Position numbers and translations under genes: made by a program
In this document: in pieces, positions 1 to 12,500 of the stretch
Position numbering within the stretch: the stretch's first letter is position 1
Layout of the letters: each line of letters begins with the position of its first letter
Assembly (NCBI GenBank): GCA_030141605.1
Contig: JAQGDQ010000149.1
Coordinates: 421,789 to 485,788 of the forward strand
DNA from: Tubiluchus corallicola
Taxonomy: Eukaryota > Priapulida > Priapulimorpha > Priapulimorphida > Tubiluchidae
Length of the DNA stretch: 64,000 nt
Direction of reading: 5' to 3'
Notes under the pieces: model-generated
Databases searched by the model: none
Told to the model about the DNA's origin: nothing
What the model saw: only the letters and a program-made list of their open reading frames with translations

Positions 1-1669
1 AATGTTTCTTAGATCTACAATCCTTATACGCATGAAAAGTCCCATTCAAGCATCCAAAACAAATTTTATTGTCTTTGACAAACTTTCTTTTGGCATCGTA
101 GGAAAGCTGACTGAACTCTTTGCATTTATCTAAACGATGATTAGTAGCTGAACAATAGAAACAAGGCCTTTGTTTTAGAGTTTGACCCTTTGACATATTA
201 TTAGAGTCAATAGCGAATGATGACGATTTGCGACTACCACCTTTGGAAGTCTTAAATGTATGCTCTTCCCCTTTATCTGTAGATTTTGCCATAGCTTGTC
301 GGCTAAGAATAGGATGAGATAGACCTTTCGTCCTGTCACTGATATGCTTAACTACCTCAGTGAATTTCGGCGGTCTACCATAACGCTTTTCTATTTTCTG
401 CGCATGCTCAAGAACTTGATCTTGCATACGATAGGGTAGCTTAGAACAAACTAATTGTATAGTACACGGGTCATCTAGCGATAACAAATATGCATTATGA
501 TGCATAGATGCTCCACAATTGTTCAGAAAAGCAGAAAACTCTTCAACTGAATCGACGTCATCCATTTTTGTGATAGGCTTCCAAGATCTCAATTTAGTTT
601 TAAATGCTGCGGCAGCAACTGACGAATTCCCGAATTTAGCGTGCAATGCGGCAACGGCATGATCGTACGGCTTCCTATTATTCTCTGATGCTTCAACTAA
701 TGTCTGTGCCTTTCCTTCAGTGTACTGAACCAAATATCTGTACAACTGTAATTGATCGGTTATGCAAGTTTCAAATGTCTGTTTAAAAACTGTGATAAAG
801 GCGTTATATTTTGTTACGTCATGTCCATTAAATTTCACCAATTCAGGCATCGGTAATTTTTGCAAACTGACTATCTGATTAAGACATTTCGCTTGATCTA
901 GAAAAGCTTTAGCAATTAACTCGTTGCTCTGCTGTGGTCTTGGATCCTGGACAACAGCAGATTGACGTTGCGGTGAATATGGACGATTGCCAAGTGACCT
1001 ATTCGACTGGAACGACCGGTTTGAACCGACTGACTGACCGCCTGACTTATCATCATCAATGTCGTCTTCCATTTCTGCAGACAACAGGCTTTTTCGTAAC
1101 TTGACCTCATTTAATGCTCGCTTATTTTCAATTTCGTTTAATTCTTGCTGAATTTTAGCTTCAGCCATGCGCCTTTTGATTTTGGCTTCCTCGTCATTTA
1201 ATTCTAGGGCTTTCTCAATGTATGCTTGTGAGCGACGGCTAACGTTACTAACTCCAGATTTAACTGAATGGGCTTGTGACCTTGGCTGAGTTTTAGTTAG
1301 AGGTGCAAGGCTAATATCTTCTTCACTAATCGGCCTACTATCCCGGGCAAACGAATATGCATTGAACGGCTCAATAACTCGTGGTCGATGGCTACTGTAG
1401 TCCGGCATTCTTTGTGATTGCTCTCGTGAGATGTCTACTAACGTGCGCTGCTGTAAGTCCGCAACAGGTAGTTGTTGACCTTGACCATCAGGTGTCTGGG
1501 ATTCGCTTATCGGCTCAGGTAAATCGTCTATTATGGCGTCGCTTGTTCTCTCGGCTTCATGGCGGGCGTCTCTCGCGTCCTCCAACATCCTGGCGATGAG
1601 TTGGTCCTTAGTGCCCTCCTCTGGTAGTCCATAGTCCATACATAAGTTTTTCAAATCGGCTTTGTGCAT
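1..1669 (-). CDS. BEL/Pao retrotransposon polyprotein, N-terminal (gag) part, cut by window edge
   Basis: An open frame of about 556 codons runs from an ATG at 1669 off the left edge with no stop. The first ~45 residues (MHKADLKNLC...GTKDQL) look like a SAP-type helix-extension-helix. A charged, coiled-coil stretch follows (about 1230-1100), then a DUF1759-like gag core (LPMPELVKFNG, WKPITKMDD, SKLPYRMQDQ). Near the edge there is a Pao-style zinc knuckle with CFYCSATNHRLDKC and a second Cys pair (ICFGC). These are hallmarks of BEL/Pao Gag, which packages element RNA into virus-like particles. Protease, RT and integrase would lie to the left of the window. An ATG at 1709 opens a similar peptide but hits a stop after 12 codons; a run of three A at about 1680 puts it out of frame, so either 1669 is the true start or one base was inserted. 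No flanking LTR was recognised. Unlike the Pao copy at 37-45 kb, this one is unbroken and so younger. Confidence 0.85.
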   Translation of the reverse strand, partial: MHKADLKNLCMDYGLPEEGTKDQLIARMLEDARDARHEAERTSDAIIDDLPEPISESQTPDGQGQQLPVADLQQRTLVDISREQSQRMPDYSSHRPRVIEPFNAYSFARDSRPISEEDISLAPLTKTQPRSQAHSVKSGVSNVSRRSQAYIEKALELNDEEAKIKRRMAEAKIQQELNEIENKRALNEVKLRKSLLSAEMEDDIDDDKSGGQSVGSNRSFQSNRSLGNRPYSPQRQSAVVQDPRPQQSNELIAKAFLDQAKCLNQIVSLQKLPMPELVKFNGHDVTKYNAFITVFKQTFETCITDQLQLYRYLVQYTEGKAQTLVEASENNRKPYDHAVAALHAKFGNSSVAAAAFKTKLRSWKPITKMDDVDSVEEFSAFLNNCGASMHHNAYLLSLDDPCTIQLVCSKLPYRMQDQVLEHAQKIEKRYGRPPKFTEVVKHISDRTKGLSHPILSRQAMAKSTDKGEEHTFKTSKGGSRKSSSFAIDSNNMSKGQTLKQRPCFYCSATNHRLDKCKEFSQLSYDAKRKFVKDNKICFGCLNGTFHAYKDCRSKKH

Positions 1670-1709
1670 CTTACGCAAGTTGCTCTCCGTGAGTGCTAAT
1701 TGAGCCATC

Positions 1710-3418
1710 TCTACACCCCTAGCAGTAAATGTCTATGATGTGGATGCGCCCAGTCCAGGCAATAAAACGGCAAAAATCAATGTTGAATTGTGCGATAGAC
1801 CTGCAATTTATTAAAATACAGGATTACAAAAGGTGCTTTGGAATGTGCAAAAGCTTATTACCATTTAGACAAAAAGTTTTAAGAAGTTTTAAGAAGACTG
1901 AAACAAATTATTACTTTATGACTCTATGAAGCAATTTTAACCAATTTAAACGTTTAACTAATTATAAAGGTAGATGTGACTTACATTTACTGGTGACTTG
2001 GCTTGAAAATGCAACTAGTTAATAGACAAAAACAATGAAAGTATCACAAAACGGAATGAACAGTATAGCAGCAACAGAAAGTGTGACTACGTATAGAAAC
2101 AAGTTTAATTGATAGGTGGCGTGTACTACTAAAAGCGTAAGTCACATGACTAAGGCTAGCTTCCTTTTTAAACAGTTTTGCATTTGCATATTTGTAAATT
2201 TGTAAAAAGAAAACAAATAATGATAAAATTTTTGATTGAATTGCTTGACACCAACAACTAACATTAGGGGATTGGTCAAAATCTGCTTTCACAACAATAC
2301 ATACACACACTACCCCACTTCTATTTCCATTTGTCCACAAATGAGTTGTGGCAAATGCAACTGAACTTCACTCCGGTTGAACCGAAAAAAATTCATTCAA
2401 AGTTGAGCAATAACAAATTAAAGCAAAGCTAAACAATTTTCTTTAGTAGTACAAATGCAGAATAGCACCTGATAAAATTTGAGATGTTCAATTATGAGTT
2501 TAGTAAACAATACCACATCAAAAATAATCAAAATTGTAGAAAGCACTAGTACAACTACATATAATCCAAGCATTAGCAAATCCATCCAGGTTTATAACAG
2601 CTAGCTAGATCAGTTCCAGCAGCATAAAGGTAAAAACAGGGAGTTGATTATAGATCCATTTCTCTGTTGAAACAGGTCAACGATCCACTTCTTGTGAATG
2701 TAGTGTAACGCCATCTATCAAGATTGTCCCAAAGAAAAACAGTACAGTATATTTTTAAATAGAACAGAATTCAGTCTATGCACATGCAAACATTGAAGCT
2801 CAGTGCAATGCGTAGTTTGTCCACAAATCACGAAATTGGCAAAACAGGTCTTGAAACGAAAGAGCATTCCACTAGTTTCTTCCGAGGCACTGAGACAACC
2901 TCTATAATATGTTACATTGAATGGTAGGGACTTCAACCATCTGTCTGCCAAGTGAAATAAAGTAGTTGCGATACTAGCGAAGGGTTCTTCATCGTGAAAT
3001 TGTAGGTATTCCAGCTATCTGCTACAACAACTGTTGTGTACTCCCAAGCCACAAATACTTCCTTTGACGGTACTGGTAGTAGACTCGTGTGACAATTGAA
3101 GTTTCGAACTTGGCTTGCCTGAGTGGATGAAGTAGGCATTCTGACAAGCTTACTGCAACAGACTTGTCACGTAAGGAGGAGTAAACAAATTTACAAACAA
3201 GGTACTGCTGTACAGCAACAACAGTAAAGTAGAGAAAAACTTGATTAAACTTTTAACCTGCTTCTACGTCGGGCTTTAACAAAAGCTACCGAAAACCAAT
3301 TCAACAGTGAAGTACAGTTAAAAGAAAGTTTTTTGGCAGAAAGACTAGCACCAGGTGTTCACAACTGCACATTCTTAGCTGACGGAACACAACAGGGCCC
3401 TATGTTAAAAAGCGTGTC
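1710..3418. other. Non-genic stretch upstream of the Pao ORF
   Basis: This should hold the leader and 5' LTR of the minus-strand Pao element, but no TG...CA pair or primer site could be proved without the second LTR. Open frames here are short and have no recognisable domain. One segment (2257-2345) is a copy of the repeat also found at 4134-4310. Confidence 0.4.
2257..2345. repeat. Copy 1 of a short dispersed repeat with a CA tract
   Basis: The segment starts ACTAACATTAGGGG, continues TTGGTCAAAATCTGC, then ACAACAATACATACACAC, and ends near ATTTGTCCAC. The same order of blocks, with a few changes and a much longer microsatellite, is seen at 4134-4310. The two copies are in the same orientation about 1.9 kb apart. 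Confidence 0.6.
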
Positions 3419-3540
3419 CAGGCATCTCTAGAGATGCCAGAACACTAAAATCAGTGTTCTGGCATCTCTAGCCATTACGGAACACTAAACTACCATTTAA
3501 AAACAGTGTTCTCGCATTTCTAGCCATTACGGAACACGCG
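3419..3540. repeat. Palindrome-rich short tandem repeat
   Basis: Positions 3421-3438 are a perfect 18-bp palindrome (GGCATCTCTAGAGATGCC). Positions 3437-3461 form a 9-bp stem (CAGAACACT / AGTGTTCTG) with a short loop. A unit of the form CAGTGTTCT-GCAT-TCTAGCCATTACGGAACAC occurs twice, near 3452 and 3503. No coding potential. Confidence 0.7.
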
Positions 3541-4133
3541 AAAACTATGGTGACTCACTATACATGCAAAGTCAGAAAAATTGGCTGTACATCGCCTCCT
3601 CTTAAATACAGGGACTCGATAAAAATTTAGAACTGTTTTAAGCTAAGGCCTGTAGTACGAATGCTGTTCAATTGCCTTTCCACATAAAAAGGTAAAAACA
3701 CTAGATTGTATATAAAAAAAACATGCCAAGTAGTGCCGATAAGCTGTCTGCCTAAAACAAAATGCAGCACTCACCAAACCCAATAATGTCGATCCATTCC
3801 AGGCGGCAATTTCGGATCCCACTTATGTGCACCCGTGTAACGAATCTGAGGACCCATCTCAGGATGTATAGAGCAGCATACAAGTTATGAAATACCACAG
3901 CAGACGAGAAAAGTTAAAAGATACGGAATACGAGTGTAAAATAAACTTTATTGCATAATTAGTAACTCCAAAAGAGTGACATGTGAACAAACTGTTGTAT
4001 AAAAATTAGCAAGCCTACAGCATTCACCTTTACAGATAGAAAGGCCAGGTTGGAGTCATCAAATAACGGCATTCACTCTGTTTTATGTTTTATACAGGTA
4101 CATTTGCATTACTAGACTTCTCAACCATACCCA

Positions 4134-4256
4134 TTACTAACATTTGGGGGTTGGTCAAAATCTGCCTTTGTAACAATATATACACACAGAGACACACGCA
4201 CGCACGCATACACCCCACACACGCACTCATGCACACACACACACACACACACACAC

Positions 4257-4300
<44 letters not shown>

Positions 4301-4310
4301 ATTTGTGTCC
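4134..4310. repeat. Copy 2 of the dispersed repeat with a (CA)n(TA)n(TG)n composite microsatellite
   Basis: After the shared block TTGGTCAAAATCTGCC comes an impure CA tract (from about 4183), a pure (CA) run, a (TA) run of about 13 units (4264-4288) and a (TG) run. CA and TG arms around a TA core make the whole tract self-complementary. The short frames over it are only microsatellite translations. Confidence 0.75.
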
Positions 4311-5305
4311 ACTAAAATATATTCATAGTGGAAATTTTGTTTTAAAGATAATCTAGCACAAGTTTATGGTGTCTAGAATAGACTGAATATGGAAAGTTTG
4401 CACAGAAGAAACAGATATAAAAACCAAGAGAAAAGGTACATAGCAGTGATCAGTTGCGGACTGTGGAAAGAATTTTACTTAATTTCTAACATGAATTTTG
4501 TAAGACATAAATTTCCTGTCTAAATTGTCATGCTTTTTTATTCAAAGGAGGGCAAACTCCACATCAAACACATAGACATGGTTAAATTTTACATTTTGGC
4601 CCTTTATTCTCAGGCCATGATCAGAAATACCTAGTCAATAAATACTGCAAAGATGTTAGTCCACTATATGTATGTTAATATATGTATTAAGTGGAACGGA
4701 GAAGTAACCACTTTAGTAATGAGCTAATAACCACAGCAAGTAAAGTTTTGAAAATATTTATAGCAAGTTATGCATGATCAGTTATCATCACATCCTTTGG
4801 AATTGTTCTAAATTTGTCACTTAGTCATTTTTATAGCTTCAGTCGCATGGTCCTTGTGAGTAGCAGAAATTCCCATTGTACTGCATTGTAATGAACTTTT
4901 CCGTATTAAAAGGAAATGGAAACACTTTATAAAGTAAAGTTTAAATTAACATTCTTAAAGTGAAAGTGAAAAGCTCATACCTCTTCGTTAAATTTAAACC
5001 TTTGTTAAGTTGTAAGCAGCTACTGAATTTCCTCAAGTTTCACACCATAAAACACAGGTTTACCATCTTGATTTTGACGTTTGCCCTGCAGATTGTGCTG
5101 TCACCTACGTGAATCACCAGGAGTATGGCATAGAATGCTAGTTTGCTTTACAAAATTTGTTAGTTATCAGCAAGAAAAATTCTATTTTTATACCTGCACT
5201 GTACATGTTGTGGGACAAGTGCTAATCTCGTGAACAATCACTTGAAACCCCGAGTTTTTTTAGATATGGGGTATGTAGGGCTTTGACACAGTCATACCTC
5301 AATAA
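4311..5305. other. Non-genic stretch
   Basis: AT-rich sequence with no convincing exon, RNA gene or transposon on either strand. The missing first exon of the UBXN1-like gene could lie here or nearer 6.5 kb, but no UBA-type Met-Gly-Phe motif next to a splice donor was found. Confidence 0.4.
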
Positions 5306-5557
5306 TGTTGTTTGACAGCTGTTGTGGAGATCTGGAATATTCTACAGTATAGTAGAACAATCTTCTTACCTTGTAGAAGTTTCGAGAACTTTCTATTTCT
5401 AGATTGTTCCTTTGCACTGATATATAAGGCAGAGCTGACCGCTAGACTTTATTCTCTTGTATCCTCGTATTCTCAGATGCGCTTTCTCGCTTTCTTACTT
5501 ACAGTCTTACTTTACAGAGTACTTTGATTCCCCTTTAAAGTTATATAGAGAGTAACA
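5306..5557 (+). mobile_element. LTR-like segment (possible solo LTR)
   Basis: About 250 bp begins TGTTG (5306 or 5320) and ends TAACA (5557), directly followed by TGGCTC, the kind of TGG that starts a primer binding site. Inside are a TATA box and a strong upstream element (see the regulatory entry). This is the layout of a short LTR. No second LTR, no internal gag/pol and no clear target duplication is seen, so a solo LTR is the best reading. A promoter of a host gene, for example the UBXN1-like gene downstream, is the alternative. Confidence 0.35.
5335..5428 (+). promoter_or_regulatory. Heat-shock element cluster with TATA box
   Basis: Positions 5376-5393 read GAAgtTTCgaGAActTTC: four perfect alternating nGAAn/nTTCn pentamers, the consensus binding site of trimeric heat-shock factor HSF1. 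A further GAAtaTTC pair lies at 5335-5342. A TATA box (TATATAAG, 5421-5428) follows 28 bp after the array, the usual promoter geometry for transcription to the right. The match to the consensus is seen directly; heat induction is inferred. Confidence 0.6.
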
Positions 5558-6507
5558 TGGCTCAATCATTAAAGCTTTCCTTATGATAGTCACTTGTTAC
5601 AACATTTTCAAATTGTTTAATTTTCTTTTGGTACTGGCATTTTCTACAAGTTGTTTGCAAATTGAACTGACATCACTGTATTATTTTTTGCCAAGCTATT
5701 TCTGACCGTGATGTGAGAATAAAGGAATGAAACGCAGAATTTAACTATGTCTATATGTTTTATGTGGGCATTTGTCCTCCTTTGGATAATTAAGTTCGGC
5801 TTTCCCCTCAGTAGTCCTATTTTTTATGTATGATGGCTGGTATTCCTTTTTTTGTAATTTGCCTACAAAAAATAGGTATATATTTGTTTCATCCACTTTT
5901 TGCAATACTCTTATGTAATGTTCTATATAAAAAGAACGCATCTCACTTGCTTAGCACAGAAGAATTTGGCAGTCTGTTGTAATTTTTAGAGACAGTCCAT
6001 TTCTGTCATTTTGACTAATTATATGCATGCACCGTTCCTCTATTTAATACATTAATTTTATAGGACTGAAAATACATTAATGAGCACAATCCAGTAATGG
6101 GTACAATATGCATTTCCACTATGGCACTTGCTATTAAACTCAAAGGGGTTGTTCTCACTAGAAGGAGGAAGCCATAAGGATCTAGAACTTCCAGACTGTA
6201 GTCATAATAAACTGATGGCTCTGAAGAAGGAATTTATACTCAGCATACAGTGGCTACTTTTTCATTTCTAAATTTTTATCTCCTCTTACAAATTCGTTTC
6301 ATTTGCTACTTCCATACTTCTATGAAGTTATTTCATCTGTGGGGTGGACAAATACAGGTCATATTTTGATTTAAAAAAATCACACCTATTTAAAAATAAG
6401 GAAAAAAGAATGGACAAGAGGGCATAGTTTACCTCTGTAGTTTATCTTCGGAATCATAGGCCATGGCTATGTTTTTGCTTAATAGCTTTTGTTTTACTTT
6501 TGCTTAG

Positions 6508-9500
6508 GGAAAAGGCATTAGCAGCGACTGACAATTATAGCTTTGAAGCTGCTGTTGACTGGTTAGTATAATTAGTTAACTAATATTGCTAGTTTGAAGC
6601 ATTGTGGTGAATAGCCCAAGTAAGAAAGTGAAGTCTAATATTTAATTAAGAAACATTTTGGCATTTATACATTAAAATAAGTTATTCAATGCTACTGCTC
6701 AATAATATTAAACTATAGCCAAAAAATTAAATGAAATAAAACAACTTTTATACTAATTCCATATTTTTCTTATGCATTTTGATGGTGACGTGCTGAATGC
6801 AGTTAGACTAACAGGCAAATAGAAGCTGACAATTATATTTATACAAACTGTGGTGTCAAATACTCATTTCAATATGGCGAATTTTAGATTAAACAATATA
6901 TTTATTGTGGGTGTTTGTAAACTTTGTTCAAATATTTGTGGAACATTGCACATTTAACAGTCAGGCAGACATGTGGGTTTTGCATTTCCCATTTTGACTG
7001 TGGGTGTAGAGGTTGCAAACACTGAAAAGTGAACCCCAATTTTGCCACGTTTTCCACGTGGTCTTCTTTTGTTATTCGTGTTTTACCATGTATACTATTT
7101 TCAAAATTGATATTACTATGTAATTCTAATCAATTAGAACTTACCATACATCTAAGTTGATAAAATTTAATGTATTTATGTATATAATACATAATGCACT
7201 ACAACTATGACTTAACAGGTTTTTGTATTAAAGAATTGTCATGAGATGCATGTATTCTTAAGTAACGGGGTGTTCATATAATTATACAAGAATAGAAACT
7301 CTTACAAACTACGTGGTAACTTGTAGTTGATCACATTGATTTTCGTTAATTCATTGAATGTAGGCTAATGGCTCATAGTGATGACCCAGATATTGATGAA
7401 CCATATCAACCCCCGCAAGGGCGTGTATTAGGTTCTAAATCAGAAAGCGCCGACAGAAATGAAGAAACACAAGGTACTAATACATTGATCTGATTAAATT
7501 TTATGGATGTACGTGGACAGTCTATTTATCTGAGTTTTCCTGGAACTTCAATTATTGGCAAAAGCTATGAAAATATCACACATCACAATGTAAGCATATA
7601 CAATTTTTATTATATATTGGATGTCATGGAAAAAATATGCTGAAGCTTAGACTACAATAACATTAGAAGAAAGTGCCTTATAAAGTTGAACTTTCTAAGC
7701 ATGAAACTACAGTGCATTGACTGTGCAAGTTAAAGTTTATAGTTTGTACTTTATGGCCAAAAAACATTTGCAAGTTAGAAATTCAAATGGCGGAACAATG
7801 CTATCTAATCATCATTTGAAAACTGGACATGTCAGTGCACATGAAGCACTCAATACATGGCAGCAAAACAATAAATAAACTAACCAGCTTTCATCATGGT
7901 CTTTACCATAGGAAATAAAAAAGCACTGATGAAGGTTTGTTTTCAAGAAAAAAATATAACTTAATCCTGAACTACAGTATTTTGAATTCCTAGAGAAAGT
8001 ATATGACTGTCGTACAGTACTTAGCCGTTTGATGTAGAGGAACTGGAGGCAAAAAATTGATTAGCACTAGAACTAACTGCCTCTTAAAAGAAGTAAGAAA
8101 CAGTGACAGTTGTTGGAAGAAACGTCCTCGTCTAGTTTGCAACTTTGCAGTGAAAATGGTGAACACTTAGAGTGTGCTTCCCCCAAATTTTAACAATAGC
8201 GACAAAATTTTTTCTGGTATTTATTTTTTTTTTGACTTGTCACTTTAAGAATTATTCATTTTTGGAAAAATCTAGGGAAATGATATAAAAACATTAGTTC
8301 TTTATGCATAAGCATATGTAACTTCAGCGTGGTGATTTTCAGGCTATTCCATTAGCTTCTTTTTATAATATTGTAATCAAAATTTCGGCACATTTTTTGC
8401 GCCACTTAATATAATCAGTCTTTTTTGAAGAACTTGCTTCCATTAATGTTTTTATATTTCCAAAGTTCTATTGATCTTTGATAACATTTATTTTTTAAAG
8501 CTGAATCTGAGCAAGGAGAATCAGAACCTAAAGAAAATGAATCCACCACAACGGCTAGCACAAGTAATGACAATGTGCAGGATGTTGGTGATGGCATAAG
8601 CACTCAGGTTGTGACCACAAAGAAATCTGTTAAGTGTGATGAGTATGTTAAGTTATAGTAATTACTCCATTCTACGTTTACTTAATGTTAGATTACCCTT
8701 AAAAATTATTTGTGAATGTGATTTTTATATAATATTTCCTTTTGTTTAAATGAATGTTACTTATTTTCTACTTTAGAATTAGCCATTTAATTTGTTATTA
8801 TTATTGTTATTGCTGCTATTGTTTGTTGAAGAAATAACAATTTATGCTTATTTCTTTTGATTTTATGGCTTTTAGCTGTGTAGTTTAGTTTTTTGTAACA
8901 ATGACTACACAAACATCAATTTCTTAATTTACGCTTTATTCTTAAACACTTGTTTAATCATTTGTTTTAGATGTGGGAAGTTATTTGTTCGTGAAGATGC
9001 TATTCAGGCACATGCATTTAAAACAGGCCATCAAAGCTTTTCCGAGTCAACTGAAGAAATAAAGCCTTTGACTGAAGAAGAGAAGCTTGAACAAAAACAG
9101 AAGTACTGTGAAGTTTTTAAGCAATAATTTGTTTATTCATATTTATTATTTTCAATCTTTTAAAAGGAAAAAAAATTAAAATTATTATTTGTACAGTTTT
9201 TTAGCTATTTTTTTATTTTTTAAACCTCATCTTGAATTTCTGAACAGATACATTGTTACTAGTTAATGTGACATCAGAGAAAATTGCAGACATCTCTATG
9301 GACATAGCAGCTCATAACTAGTGCCATGTGTTTGTCCCAGCAACTTTAAATAAGCGACCTTGTTTTGTCTCATGTCTGTTCCCATATGTCATTCATTCCT
9401 CAGCTTAAGTGGGGACTAACATCCAAACTATTGTCACTGTATATGCATTTCCAAAATTCTACTTGATATGACTCCATTATACACCACAAAGATTGTTATT

Positions 9501-12500
9501 TTTTTGGCTTTATTTATTTTTTGGTTGGCTTGCATATCATAGTAATTAATGATTTTTTGTTTTGTCAAACTTTTAACAGATTAGAGCAGATTATAAAAGA
9601 ACGAAGGGAGAAGAAAATGGAACAAGAAAAGAAGGAGCAACTAGAAAGAGAGAAGCTGAGAAGAAAGCAAGGGAAAGATGTCGTTTCTTCTAAACAGAGG
9701 TAGCTATCCTACATCTTTTCAAGCTTGTTTCGCTTATTCTTCTTTTATGCCATTCACAGTTAGTTTCATTGCTAGCCTAAGGAAATTTATATGTATATGT
9801 ACATCCTCTAAAATGTGAAGTACGATCACTCTAAAAAAGTTTTTAGTGAGCTTTTTTGGGTTAAATCTGTATTCTATGCAGGTATCATTATATTCATATA
9901 TGCTGCAGCCTCATTTCTAGCTTTAGAACTGTTTATTGTATAGGGATGCCAATGTCTATAAGCTGACAAATTGTCTGTGTCTGGTGTTAACTGATTTTAA
10001 ACAAAACTTATTTCTTGATTAAGCTAAATTTAAAACTTAGTAATTGTTATAAATTTTAGTAATTGATAAGCATATCCACTAATTGTTTTTAGTCGTGCAA
10101 TTCGTAGTGTTCTGTATGCGTGTTGAGAAGCACCAAATTGTTGGCTGTAGTAGAACTTAGAGGGTCAGCTAAAAAAGTAACATGAAAATGTTTTTTATCT
10201 GCAGAGTAAAACACACACAGTTTTAAAAAGCACTGTCAATGTTAAGGTTTTGTATATATCTATTTTGTTTTTTTGTTTGTGTATGACTATGATTTTTTTT
10301 TAAAAAAGATTGCAAGAAATGGAAATGAAGAAAATAGCTGAAGAGCGAAGAAGAGAGAAGTTGGAAGACCAGAAAGCTAGGTGAATGTTAGGTCAAATAG
10401 AACGCTTGTTTTAGAACTTCTGAAACTATGTATACAACAGACTGAAACTGTTAATAGGACAGGTTTTTCACAAAGTAGCGGGTACTTTCCCAAGTACTTA
10501 ATCAATGAAAGGCACAGATTTTGCTGTAGCAAGTTATTTCAATATATTTTGTTATACATAATTTTCATCCGCAAAAGGGCTACAACATATCTTTCATGAA
10601 TGTCTCCACATGTATATTATTAAAGCATGTCTGAGTGACAGTTTTCGTGCATTATATTTAATAATGATTTGAGCAGCCATTTTTTTGAGTTAAAAGAAGC
10701 TTTGAATAGGGTAATGTTTGTATAGTTTTGATATCCTCGAACAAAAATGCCCATAATGGCGTAACTGCATGAGATATCAGTGCAAAACTATATATTTTCT
10801 GAAAGAGAATTAAATTTTCTTTCTAGCACTGTAAATAAAATGCTTAGGTTTTATTATTTAGTTGAGTAATTAATAAGATGATGCAAAATGTCTGCATAAT
10901 TTTTGTTTCAAAGCCTTCTAGTTTCCAAGTGATAGCTTGTATTTAAAACTGTTCAACATAAAAACTGTAGAGCATTCTTTTCTGCACAAGAGTTTGCAAA
11001 AAGTATTCAAATCATTCTAACTGTAAATTTAACAGCTGTTCAAATGTGCTAAGGTGTTATGAAATTTGTACAGGAATACAATGGCTTGCTGCAAGTGAGT
11101 CTGCCCTGTGCAGCTATTGAATTGACAGTTGCCACTGTCAAGTATGATCAGTAGCTGCATAGTAATTTAGCATGCATCGTATTGTTTTATGAATTCGTTT
11201 GCTTGCAAGGGTTTTTGCAAATGCTGAAAGTTTGTTAGCACATACACAGTATTATTGACAAATAAAATGACAGAAATTATCACTAGATATTATATACATG
11301 TAATTGATTGTTAACTAAGTGATAAATGCATTTGTGAAATTGTTCAAAATTTCAAAAAATACAAAAACGCTGTTAATATTTTTTCATTCTTCATATTGTA
11401 CATTCAAAGGCACTAACATTCAAGTGTGTTCAGAGTGCTGCTCACTGTCAGCACTTGCTGTTGTTACATCCTGTGAACACACACCCAGATGACAACAAAA
11501 AGTACCGTGGCAGGCTAATAACAGCCTGTGCTAATGAGTCACACGGCAGATCAATGTTCGCTGCTACGCTGAGATGCTGTACAAGCGCAAAACGAAACTT
11601 GTTCATTAGTATGCAAAAAATTTTCTTCAAATACTGACAATGAAGAATACAACAGAACTTTTATTGTTCTTATAGTATTTACTAGTATTTTAGCTACTTT
11701 TTTCAAAATTTTATTTAATTTTGAGTGTAGAAAGTTCAGAGAATAACACATTGTTTTTACCCATCATCTGTATGTGCCGGTCAGGAAGCAGTTAAGGGAT
11801 ATCCACATACAACGTATTGGCCAGAAATAAAAAACATCTTTTGTTCACTTGCCTAGTTCCCTTATTACAGTATTACCTGCTGCATACAATGCATATCACT
11901 ACTTCTTTGTAAAATGTCCTATAATGGACTAAATTTGAGCAGTTTTTTTGTCATTTGAGAAAATGGGCGCAACTTAAGTTAAATTTTACATTAGGCCTTT
12001 CATTTAATTTAGTTGCAAATGCAGGAAAATACATCCATGGGCTGGGCTTTGCACCAAATTCCACAGAGGGTACTTGCAATAATACCCTAGATACCTTAGC
12101 TGGTTGCCTGCCTGCTCCATGAGTCCCTGCGTGCCACTGAGCTTATCACTGCTGTTATTGTTTATTTACAGATTAATCACACTGCTACTAAATAAAAAAA
12201 TCAGTCTGTGTCATTAGCAAAAAGTGTTATGTAGGCTAATTTACATTAAACATATGTTTTTCATTATGTTTATTGAACTTTAAGAGCATAATTGAAATAA
12301 ATATTAACTAAACGTAATTAGATAGTAAGATTTGAGAAATTACTCGCTGTTTGTTTGCCATTACATTATCTTTTCCTTTTTGTCATTGCAGGCAAAGAGT
12401 CAAAGAGCAAATAGCAAAGGACAGAGAAGACAGGAAGCACCGTGACGTAAGCAACTTGTTTTTTTTCCAAATTTCAAGTATTAGAGGAGAGAATTTCTTT

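Noticed and set aside
3778..3863. Minus-strand exon-like stretch (MGPQIRYTGAHKWDPKLPPG...) ending at a GTGAGT donor
   Set aside because: Two frames are equally open, no downstream exon joins it convincingly and no family is recognised.
11400..11760. Overlapping open frames on both strands in UBXN1 intron 7
   Set aside because: Frames of about 60 codons on both strands at once with no domain; typical of chance in a less AT-rich patch.
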